DNA of 9,819 nt, from positions 1 through 9,819 of the forward strand of contig JAGWXJ010000063.1 of NCBI GenBank assembly GCA_018969935.1. The letters run 5' to 3'. Positions 1-5,058 of the stretch are shown here, piece after piece (positions within the stretch are counted from its first letter, which is position 1; every line of letters starts with the position of its first letter). The translations under genes and the position numbers were made by a program. The notes beneath the pieces were generated by a model. The model saw only the letters and a list, made by a program, of their open reading frames with translations, made no database searches and was not told the DNA's origin. This DNA comes from Alphaproteobacteria bacterium. GTDB lineage: Bacteria > Pseudomonadota > Alphaproteobacteria > Micavibrionales > UBA1664.

Positions 1-108
1 GAAATACGCAAAATCTGCCCCAAAATCGTATCGGTGCTTGAAGGGGGTTATGACCTTAATGCCCTTGCCAACAGCGTACGCGCGCATCTTGAGGCGTTGG
101 CCGAGTAA
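1..108 (+). CDS. Histone deacetylase-family protein, C-terminal fragment
   Basis: The reading frame is open from the first base and ends at TAA 106-108, so only the last 35 residues are present. They contain VSVLEGGYDLNALANSV, the signature near the end of class II-type bacterial histone deacetylase/acetylpolyamine amidohydrolase proteins, where the GGY tyrosine is the transition-state residue of the zinc active site. The zinc ligands lie upstream of the window. The family removes acetyl groups from acetyl-lysine or acetylated polyamines in the cytoplasm; the substrate here cannot be told. From memory, such a gene often sits just before xseB and ispA in alphaproteobacteria, which fits the next two genes. 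xseB starts 43 nt after the stop on the same strand, so co-transcription is possible. Confidence 0.8.
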   Translation, partial: EIRKICPKIVSVLEGGYDLNALANSVRAHLEALAE

Positions 109-151
109 AATCCTTGCCCATGGCCCTACAAACAGCTAGGCTTTGCACCCG

Positions 152-403
152 ATGACCAAACCTGCTGAAAACATTGAGAAAATGAGCTTCGAGGCCGCGC
201 TTTCCGAACTGGAAACCATCGTGCGCGCCATGGAATCGGGCCAAACCCCGCTTGAGGAATCCATCACCGCCTATGAACGCGGCATGGCCCTTAAAAAGCA
301 TTGTGAAACACGCCTTAAAGATGCGCGTTTGCGCGTTGAAAAAATCAACCTTTCCGCCGATGGCACCGCCACTGGCGCCTCGCCCTTCAACCCAGAACAG
401 TAA
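152..403 (+). CDS. xseB: Exodeoxyribonuclease VII small subunit
   Basis: This 83-aa protein is the small subunit of exonuclease VII. It binds several-fold to the XseA catalytic subunit in an enzyme that degrades single-stranded DNA from both ends to oligonucleotides during repair. The whole length matches the family: SFEAALSELETIVRAMESG (about residues 12-30), then LEESITAYERGMALKKHCETRL and the closing ARLRVEKI. This is the two-helix coiled hairpin typical of XseB. I chose ATG 152 because an in-frame TTG at 143 has no spaced ribosome site, while CTAGG at 136-140 is 11 nt from 152 (weak). The last 15 residues are a polar tail beyond the conserved core. ispA begins 9 nt after the stop. xseA is not in the window, which is usual because the two subunits are often unlinked. 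Confidence 0.93.
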   Translation: MTKPAENIEKMSFEAALSELETIVRAMESGQTPLEESITAYERGMALKKHCETRLKDARLRVEKINLSADGTATGASPFNPEQ

Positions 404-412
404 GCCCTTCCC

Positions 413-1324
413 ATGCCATCACCCCGCGAAGCATCCTCCCCCGAACTTCTAAGCGCCCTTAGCGAGGCTGCATCGGGCATCAAGACCACCATCGAAACGA
501 TGTTGCCGCTGACGGATGCGCCGGAAAACAAACTGGTGGAAGCCATGCGCTATGCCACGCTTGAGGGCGGGAAGCGGATGCGCCCCTTCCTTGTCATTGA
601 ATGCGCCAAGCTGTTCAGCGTTGATGTGATGCGCGCCAAGCGCGTGGGCGCCGCCCTTGAATTCGTGCACTGCTACAGCCTTGTGCATGACGACCTACCC
701 GCGATGGACGATGCCGATCTGCGCCGCGGCATCCCCTCCCTTCACAAAAAGTATGATGAAGCCACAGCCATACTGGCCGGTGACGCGCTGCTGACCCTTG
801 CATTCGAAGTTATTGCCGATGCCGAAACCCACCACGACCCCTACGTGCGCTGCGAGCTGACAAGCCTGCTTGCCAAAGCATCGGGCATGGGCGGCATGGT
901 TGGCGGGCAGATGCTTGACCTGCTTGGCGAAACACAGAGCTTCGATATCGGCCAGATCAGCCGCCTGCACCGCATGAAGACGGGCATGCTGATGTCGTTT
1001 GCGTGCGAGGCCGGTGCCGTATTGGGCAAGGCCGATGATTCCCGCCGCAAGGCCCTTCGCAATTACGCCTTTGACCTTGGCCTCGCCTTCCAGGTGACCG
1101 ACGATATTCTGGACGTCGAAGGCGACCCTGCCAAAACTGGCAAGGAAAAGGGCAAGGATGCTGCCGCCGGCAAATCCACCTTCGTGACCACGCTGGGCGC
1201 CGAGCAGGCCCGCATGCGCGCCGAGATGCTGGTGCACCAAGCCATCCGCCACCTGCATGTCTTCGATAGCCGCGCCGATGTTCTGCGCGCGTTTGCCATG
1301 TACGTGCTTGAGCGCCGCGCTTAA
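413..1324 (+). CDS. ispA: Polyprenyl (farnesyl/geranyl) diphosphate synthase
   Basis: This 303-aa cytosolic trans-isoprenyl diphosphate synthase condenses IPP with DMAPP/GPP to give geranyl and farnesyl diphosphate, precursors of undecaprenyl phosphate, quinone side chains and hopanoids. Visible family motifs, in order, are GGKRMRP (52-58, IPP binding), the first aspartate-rich motif DDLPAMDD with D93, D94 and D99 (Mg-diphosphate binding), GGQMLDL (164-170), HRMKTG (186-191), and the second aspartate-rich motif DDILD (D230, D231, D234), followed by a K/G-rich loop ending in GKSTFVTTLG. The length is normal for short-chain synthases. Product length (C15 rather than C10 or C20) cannot be settled by eye. 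There is no clear Shine-Dalgarno before ATG 413; translation is probably coupled to xseB, which stops 9 nt upstream. The next gene is convergent, so dxs does not follow. Confidence 0.93.
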   Translation: MPSPREASSPELLSALSEAASGIKTTIETMLPLTDAPENKLVEAMRYATLEGGKRMRPFLVIECAKLFSVDVMRAKRVGAALEFVHCYSLVHDDLPAMDDADLRRGIPSLHKKYDEATAILAGDALLTLAFEVIADAETHHDPYVRCELTSLLAKASGMGGMVGGQMLDLLGETQSFDIGQISRLHRMKTGMLMSFACEAGAVLGKADDSRRKALRNYAFDLGLAFQVTDDILDVEGDPAKTGKEKGKDAAAGKSTFVTTLGAEQARMRAEMLVHQAIRHLHVFDSRADVLRAFAMYVLERRA

Positions 1325-1328
1325 GCTT

Positions 1329-1817
1329 TCAGGATGTCGGGCAGAGCATTTGCCCGTAGTAGCCGCAGTAAAGGCCTTTGAGGCTTACGCGTTCTTCTTT
1401 GCCGACGCCTGCTTTATCGAGATATTCGTCTAACGCCCGCTGCTTTACGACAAGCCCGATTTGCTGGTTTGCGAGAATGTCATCGAGAAGAAGGATGCCT
1501 TCATCGACAGTTATGGTTGGGTAACAATTCTGGCCAAAGTGGCTATCGTATTCACGCAGGGCCATGCCGTATTGGCGCGCGGTTTCAAATGTGCGGCGCA
1601 CGATACCCGCTGCATCAGGTTCGCGGATAAATTCGTTTATGGCGGCGCTGCGTGCTTCGTCCAGAACTTCGATTTGGTCATCAAGTGGGCAGATATCCTG
1701 CGGGCATTTACACTGCAACGTTGCCTCGCTGCCGATAGCGGCCGCATGTTGTAAAGGCTGTAGCGCCAGAAAAAGTGCGGCCAACCCGTAGCGTATGGGT
1801 TTTGATTTGCGATGCAT
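1329..1817 (-). CDS. Unknown exported cysteine-containing protein
   Basis: I do not recognise this 162-aa protein. The N-terminus (MHRKSKPIRYG then LAALFLALQPLQHAAA) is a good Sec signal peptide, with likely cleavage after residue 27 or so (AAA), giving a periplasmic or secreted mature protein of about 135 residues. It has six mature cysteines: three in QCKCPQDICPLDD, one in GQNCYPT, and two near the C-terminus (LYCGYYGQMLC). This suggests disulfides, or possibly metal binding by the first cluster; a CcmH-type heme motif is not matched. The middle is helical and charged. The gene is convergent with ispA (4 nt apart) with no terminator between them. Upstream there is a perfect TTGACA, but no Shine-Dalgarno is visible before ATG 1817. 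The coding assignment rests on the clean signal peptide and good length; the function is unknown. Confidence 0.75.
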   Translation of the reverse strand: MHRKSKPIRYGLAALFLALQPLQHAAAIGSEATLQCKCPQDICPLDDQIEVLDEARSAAINEFIREPDAAGIVRRTFETARQYGMALREYDSHFGQNCYPTITVDEGILLLDDILANQQIGLVVKQRALDEYLDKAGVGKEERVSLKGLYCGYYGQMLCPTS

Positions 1818-1823
1818 GGATAC

Positions 1824-1852
1824 AGCTAAACCGTGCGTCCAATTCCTGTCAA
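1824..1852 (-). promoter_or_regulatory. Possible promoter of the exported-protein gene
   Basis: Reading leftward, a perfect -35 TTGACA (1852-1847) is followed after 17 nt by TTAGCT (1829-1824), a poor -10. If this is the promoter, transcription would start within a few bases of the ATG at 1817. That would give a leaderless or almost leaderless mRNA, which would fit the absence of a ribosome-binding site. The -10 is weak, so this is tentative. Confidence 0.35.
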
Positions 1853-1861
1853 TTTTGGTGC

Positions 1862-1886
1862 AAAAAAGCCGCCCGAAGGCGGCTTT
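1862..1886 (-). terminator. Intrinsic terminator of aatA
   Basis: On the minus strand the hairpin is AAAGCCGCC, loop TTCG, GGCGGCTTT, running directly into a T tract (TTTTTT overall). It has a nine-pair stem with a stable UUCG tetraloop. It begins 7 nt after the aatA stop, so it terminates that gene and shields the leftward gene beyond it. The plus strand would form the same stem but has no long U tract, because CTTA follows. Confidence 0.9.
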
Positions 1887-1893
1887 CTTAGTT

Positions 1894-3114
1894 TCAGGCG
1901 GCGGCCTGTATGGCCAGCTTGGAGCAGAAGCGCTGGATGCGCGTGCACGCTTCCTTCAAGGCTTCGGTTGATGTTGCATACGAGATACGGAAGTGCGGGC
2001 TAAGGCCGAAGGCAGAACCTTGGACCACTGCCACGCCCTCTTCTTCCAGCAGGTACGTTGCGAAATCATCATCCGATTTGATGGTTTTGCCCTGGGCCGT
2101 CACCTTGCCGATGCAGCCTGCGCAGCTGGGGTACACATAGAATGCGCCTTCGGGTTTGTGGCAGGTGATACCTGCTGCCTGATTCAGCATTTCCACCACC
2201 ATGTCGCGGCGGGATTTGAACACGTCATTACGTTCCTTGAGGAAGCCCAAATCGCCGTTGAGGGCGGCCAGTGCAGCCGCCTGCGATACGGAAGACGGGT
2301 TGGACGTGGAGTGCGACTGCACGGACGCCATGGCCTTGATAAGGGCCTTGGGGCCAGCTGCATAGCCGATGCGCCAGCCTGTCATGGCGAAGGATTTGGA
2401 TACACCATTGGTTGTGAGCGTGCGGTCATACAGCTTGGGTTCCACTTGGGCGACCGAGAAGTATTTGAAGCCGTCGTAGACAAGGTGTTCATACATATCG
2501 TCGGTCATGATCCAGACGTGCGGGTGCTTCAGGAGCACATCCGTCAGCGCCTTGATTTCATCGAAGGTGTAGGCCGCGCCCGTGGGGTTGGAAGGCGAGT
2601 TGAAAATGACCCATTTGGTTTTGGGCGTAATGGCTTTTTCCAACTGCTCGGGTTTCATTTTGAAGTAGTTTTCGGCGGTGCATTCCACGAATACGGGCGT
2701 GCCGTCGGCCATCATCACCATATCGGGGTAGGATACCCAGTACGGCGCGGGGATGATCACTTCATCGCCTGCGTTGAGCGATGCCATGAAAGCATTGTAC
2801 AGCACCTGTTTGCCGCCGGTGCCTACGCTGACCTGATCGGGTGCGTATTCGAGGCCGTTTTCGCGTTTGAATTTCGCGCAGATGGCTTTCTTGAGTTCGG
2901 GCGTACCGTCAACGGCCGTGTACTTTGTCTGGCCTTTCTGGATGGCCGTGATTGCGGCTTCCTTGATGTGGTCGGGCGTATCGAAGTCAGGCTCCCCCGC
3001 ACCCAAACCAATAACATCACGGCCTGCCGCTTTCAGTTCAGCCGCTTTGGTTGTAACGGCGATTGTGGGCGAAGGTTTGATGCGAGCAAGGCGTTGGGCA
3101 ACGATAGAGGACAT
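1894..3114 (-). CDS. aatA: Class Ib aspartate (possibly prephenate) aminotransferase
   Basis: This 406-aa PLP-dependent fold-type I aminotransferase transfers the amino group between aspartate/oxaloacetate and 2-oxoglutarate/glutamate in the cytoplasm; several alphaproteobacterial relatives also use prephenate. Visible landmarks are GLGAGEPDFDTP near residue 40, VGTGGKQ (K102), SPSNPTG with N176, TDDMYEHL with D205 (PLP ring nitrogen) and Y208, GVSKSFAMTGWRIG with the Schiff-base lysine K240, and HFRISY with the substrate carboxylate-binding R376. The length and order are normal and no key residue is missing. I chose ATG 3114 because AGGAG stands 5 nt upstream and the protein then starts MSSIVAQRLARIKPSPT, like the family. 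The longer ATG at 3147 overlaps the likely promoter. Prephenate activity would need assay; aspartate activity is the safer call. The gene appears monocistronic. Confidence 0.93.
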   Translation of the reverse strand: MSSIVAQRLARIKPSPTIAVTTKAAELKAAGRDVIGLGAGEPDFDTPDHIKEAAITAIQKGQTKYTAVDGTPELKKAICAKFKRENGLEYAPDQVSVGTGGKQVLYNAFMASLNAGDEVIIPAPYWVSYPDMVMMADGTPVFVECTAENYFKMKPEQLEKAITPKTKWVIFNSPSNPTGAAYTFDEIKALTDVLLKHPHVWIMTDDMYEHLVYDGFKYFSVAQVEPKLYDRTLTTNGVSKSFAMTGWRIGYAAGPKALIKAMASVQSHSTSNPSSVSQAAALAALNGDLGFLKERNDVFKSRRDMVVEMLNQAAGITCHKPEGAFYVYPSCAGCIGKVTAQGKTIKSDDDFATYLLEEEGVAVVQGSAFGLSPHFRISYATSTEALKEACTRIQRFCSKLAIQAAA

Positions 3115-3119
3115 GGCGA

Positions 3120-3124
3120 CTCCT
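3120..3124 (-). promoter_or_regulatory. aatA: Ribosome-binding site deciding the aatA start
   Basis: AGGAG on the minus strand lies 5 nt before ATG 3114 and selects it over the in-frame ATG at 3147, which has no such site and falls inside the predicted -10 region. Confidence 0.8.
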
Positions 3125-3146
3125 TTTTGGTTTTTTAGCCGCGACA

Positions 3147-3175
3147 TTCATAGCGACAGAGTCGTGCAAAAGCAA
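3147..3175 (-). promoter_or_regulatory. aatA: Candidate aatA promoter
   Basis: Leftward, TTGCTT (3175-3170) is followed after exactly 17 nt by TATGAA (3152-3147). The -10 matches four of six consensus bases and the -35 keeps TTG. The start would be near 3140, giving a leader of about 25 nt with the AGGAG site. No experimental support. Confidence 0.45.
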
Positions 3176-3217
3176 GGCGCTGCGCGGATTCTTCAGGTTT
3201 TCCCAATTTCCGTAAAT

Positions 3218-3247
3218 TTGATAGGCATACCCTAAAAGTGGTAATTT
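3218..3247 (+). promoter_or_regulatory. Candidate promoter of the Ser/Thr-rich exported protein
   Basis: TTGATA (3218-3223, five of six consensus) is followed after 18 nt by TAATTT (3242-3247); GGTAAT, two bases earlier, is an alternative -10. Transcription would begin near 3254, downstream of the TTG at 3246, which supports ATG 3276 as the real start. Confidence 0.4.
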
Positions 3248-3275
3248 GCAATTTCAACGACTGACAGGTGCATCC

Positions 3276-4070
3276 ATGGCTCTGGCCAAACACAAATTCG
3301 CAGCAGCTATCGTTTCAACCATTATGGCCTTTGGTAGTTTTACACTGGCGCCGACCATCAGCGGCAATGACTTGGCGCAGGCCAAGGGGGGCAGTGCATC
3401 GGCTGGTGCGCGCAGCTCCAGCAGCGTGAGAAGCACAAGCACCACAACGCGCAGTTATTCAAGCCCGGCTGCGCGCACAACGGCAGCCAAAAACTTTGCC
3501 GTCAGCACACGTTCCAGTGGCGGGTATTATTACACGCCGTTCAATATTCATTTCCTCAATACACAAATTCTGCTCATGAACCTGCACTCCAGTTCTTCGG
3601 CGCGGGCGCATGTGGCGCCAGACGAAGCCAAAGCATTAGCCGAACCGCTTAGTAAAGAGGACCGCGAGGCCTTCCTGAGCAGCGCGGGCTCATATGATTT
3701 ATCCATTCTCCAAGCCATCCTCATCCATAAAGGCGACCTTAAGGAGGCCGTGCATTATCGTGATGCTGTTGAAGGCCTGCGCGTGAAGCCCCTGACCATA
3801 CAGACATGGAATGACGATGATTCCTGCGGGCAGAAAGTCTATGTCGTTACCGACAAGGCGGGCGTAGCCCTTAAATGGGCAGCCGAGCGTGACGGGGAGC
3901 TGCGCCTTTCCACCGATAGTGGCGCATTCCAGAAGTGCACCGGTTATTCCTTGCACCAGAGCCAGTCATCCCGCACGGGCGTACCCTTTTATGCGGACGG
4001 CAAAACCTACAAGTGGGAATCAGGCAGCGGTATGTTTGGTTACTTTACGGGTAGCTATAAGCCACAGTAA
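3276..4070 (+). CDS. Unknown exported protein with Ser/Thr-rich N-terminal segment
   Basis: I do not recognise this 264-aa protein. It starts with a signal peptide (MALAKHKFAAAIVS, hydrophobic core to about residue 27, likely cleavage near AQA-KGG at residues 35-37). Next comes a low-complexity stretch rich in Ser, Thr, Arg and Ala (about 38-80), a short YYY-containing aromatic/hydrophobic patch (about 83-105), and then a charged, probably folded domain of about 150 residues. That domain has two cysteines (DDSCGQKVY and FQKCTGY) that could form a disulfide. The C-terminus is rich in Gly, Tyr and Phe (SGMFGYFTGSYK). ATG 3276 is chosen over TTG 3246 because AGG lies 7 nt upstream of it and the signal peptide then begins correctly. 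The location is probably periplasm or cell surface. It ends just before a bidirectional terminator and appears to be a single-gene unit. Confidence 0.8.
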   Translation: MALAKHKFAAAIVSTIMAFGSFTLAPTISGNDLAQAKGGSASAGARSSSSVRSTSTTTRSYSSPAARTTAAKNFAVSTRSSGGYYYTPFNIHFLNTQILLMNLHSSSSARAHVAPDEAKALAEPLSKEDREAFLSSAGSYDLSILQAILIHKGDLKEAVHYRDAVEGLRVKPLTIQTWNDDDSCGQKVYVVTDKAGVALKWAAERDGELRLSTDSGAFQKCTGYSLHQSQSSRTGVPFYADGKTYKWESGSGMFGYFTGSYKPQ

Positions 4071-4081
4071 TGGCATCAAAT

Positions 4082-4111
4082 AAAAAAGCCCGCGATGAAG
4101 CGGGCTTTTTT
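4082..4111. terminator. Bidirectional intrinsic terminator
   Basis: The sequence is six A, GCCCGC, loop GATGAA, GCGGGC, six T. It has a U tract in either direction, so it serves both the rightward exported-protein gene (stop 4070) and the leftward phasin gene (stop 4130). Confidence 0.92.
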
Positions 4112-4129
4112 AGTAATCGCGCCTAAAGA

Positions 4130-4540
4130 TTAGGCGGCGATGCTGTCCTGAGCGCGTTTCATGGCGTCGGACATCTGTTTATTGATTGGCTCGAAGCAGT
4201 CCATAGCGACTTTGACGGTCATTTCGGACATTTGTGCCGAGGTGCTCATCGCGTCCTCGAAGCATTCCTGAGCCAGTTTGGATTGCGTTTCAGCAACCTC
4301 GTTGATGGTTTTGCAAGCCATCAGCGATTTCCAGACATTGGTGTTCTTTTCGTTGGCACCTTGCGCCTTCGACATGCATGTCTTCATCATGTCTTCCATG
4401 CCTTTTGCAAGGATGGAGCCGCATTTCATCCATGCGTCCGTGGACTGCTTGCCCATGGACATCATGTCCTCAACTTGTTTCATGCAGACCTCAGCGTACT
4501 TATCCATGCTGTAAGCCTGATATCCGTTTGCTTTTGTCAT
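4130..4540 (-). CDS. Phasin family protein
   Basis: This 136-aa protein is helical and amphipathic, with the look of the alphaproteobacterial phasin family: small proteins that coat polyhydroxyalkanoate granules and control their size and number. Supporting features are the length, near-absence of predicted beta structure, heptad-like spacing, and the central segment NVWKSLMACKTINEVAETQS followed by KLAQECFEDAM, which resembles the conserved phasin core. It is unusually rich in Met (about 18) and has six Cys (19, 40, 55, 76, 93, 115), which is odd for a phasin. I chose ATG 4540 because AGGAG is 6 nt upstream; the GTG at 4543 would be only 3 nt from it. It follows the H1-like gene on the same strand and ends at the bidirectional terminator. 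The PHA synthase is not in the window, so granule binding is inferred. Confidence 0.75.
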   Translation of the reverse strand: MTKANGYQAYSMDKYAEVCMKQVEDMMSMGKQSTDAWMKCGSILAKGMEDMMKTCMSKAQGANEKNTNVWKSLMACKTINEVAETQSKLAQECFEDAMSTSAQMSEMTVKVAMDCFEPINKQMSDAMKRAQDSIAA

Positions 4541-4546
4541 CACATT

Positions 4547-4551
4547 CTCCT
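4547..4551 (-). promoter_or_regulatory. Ribosome-binding site of the phasin gene
   Basis: AGGAG on the minus strand lies 6 nt before ATG 4540. It favours that start over the overlapping GTG at 4543. This is a strong site, in keeping with an abundant protein. Confidence 0.75.
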
Positions 4552-4584
4552 TTGCGTTAATCCAACAACACTTAGCTGGTGGCT

Positions 4585-4618
4585 AACGGCGCTGGAGATA
4601 GATTTCTTCAGCGCCGTT
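4585..4618 (-). other. Intercistronic 14-bp inverted repeat without U tract
   Basis: AACGGCGCTGGAGA and TCTTCAGCGCCGTT pair over 14 bp (one G-T pair in this plus-strand reading) around the 6-nt loop TAGATT. It sits 4 nt after the H1-like stop and 45 nt before the phasin start. No run of T follows on either strand, so it is not a classical terminator. An mRNA-stabilising or processing hairpin is the likelier role. Confidence 0.7.
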
Positions 4619-4622
4619 GAGA

Positions 4623-4871
4623 TTACTTCTTTTTGCCTTTTTTGGCGGCCGGCTTTTTAGCGGCTTTCTTAGCAGGCTTCTTAGCTACTTTTTTTGCAGC
4701 TTTTTTAGCGGGCTTCTTGGCAGCTTTTTTAGCAGGCTTTTTAGCGGCTTTTTTAGCAGCAGGTTTTTTTGCTGCTTTTTTAGCCGTTTTCTTTTTAGCC
4801 GGCTTGGCTGCGGCAGGAGCCGCTTTCATACCTTCAAGTGCCTGAATGGACACAGTTTGAAGTTCAATCAT
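4623..4871 (-). CDS. Lysine/alanine-repeat, histone H1-like protein
   Basis: This is an 82-aa protein. The first 15 residues (MIELQTVSIQALEGM) are ordinary; from about residue 20 the rest is almost only Lys, Ala and Pro in AKKPAKKA-type units, ending GKKK. Such tails bind DNA without sequence specificity, like eukaryotic H1 C-termini, bacterial Hc/AlgP proteins and the C-terminal half of pseudomonad PhaF. The gene directly precedes the phasin on the same strand (82 nt apart, hairpin between), so I infer a shared operon in which this protein may link PHA granules or the phasin to the nucleoid, or simply compact DNA. The start at ATG 4871 is supported by a GGGGG-containing site 6 nt upstream and a good promoter. 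It could also be an unrelated nucleoid protein. The frame is credible because the composition is coherent only in this frame. Confidence 0.8.
   Translation of the reverse strand: MIELQTVSIQALEGMKAAPAAAKPAKKKTAKKAAKKPAAKKAAKKPAKKAAKKPAKKAAKKVAKKPAKKAAKKPAAKKGKKK
4640..4800 (-). repeat. Degenerate tandem repeat encoding AKKPAKKA units
   Basis: The DNA repeats units of roughly 15-24 nt that read GCTAAAAAAGC-like on the coding strand, with variation mainly in third positions and in Ala/Pro/Val swaps. Such repeats are prone to copy-number change by slippage, so the tail length may vary between strains. Confidence 0.75.
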
Positions 4872-4897
4872 GGTTTACCCCCAATGTTGCAGTGCAC

Positions 4898-4927
4898 AAA
4901 ATAGGATGAATTCCTATCACATGTCAA
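4898..4927 (-). promoter_or_regulatory. Promoter of the H1-like/phasin pair with palindromic operator
   Basis: Leftward, a perfect -35 TTGACA (4927-4922) and -10 TATTTT (4903-4898) are separated by 18 nt. The perfect inverted repeat ATAGGA-TGAAT-TCCTAT (plus strand, 4901-4917) fills the spacer and enters the -10, the usual position for a repressor operator. The predicted start near 4891 gives a leader of about 20 nt with a GGGGG ribosome site. Confidence 0.65.
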
Positions 4928-5058
4928 TATGATACCTGAAGTAACGAGAGAGTCGAGAGGGTTGCTGAAAAGATAGACAAATCTGTTTTGAAAACTTTAC
5001 ACTGTATGTACACTCGCCTCCTCGCAACATCGCAAAAACCAAAGCTTAGAAGAAAAAC

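Noticed and set aside
695..1258. Leftward 187-aa open frame opposite ispA
   Set aside because: It lies wholly over ispA, whose two aspartate motifs are intact, and has no ribosome site or family resemblance.
1993..3138. Long rightward open frame (381 aa) opposite aatA
   Set aside because: It is antisense to a complete aminotransferase with all catalytic residues; its His/Gly/Val-rich composition is a shadow of GC-biased codons.
4640..4800. Repeat tract as a CRISPR or satellite array
   Set aside because: There are no unique spacers; the period follows codons of a Lys/Ala/Pro repeat protein.
4617..4904. Rightward Phe/Leu-rich frames that look like membrane proteins
   Set aside because: They are the antisense of the Lys/Ala repeat gene; runs of TTT and CTT on this strand merely create hydrophobic codons.
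4901..4920. The GAATTC-centred palindrome as a LysR box like those at 8332 and 9148
   Set aside because: Its arms (ATAGGA/TCCTAT) differ from ATGCA/TGCAT and its place in the spacer suits a repressor rather than a LysR activator.
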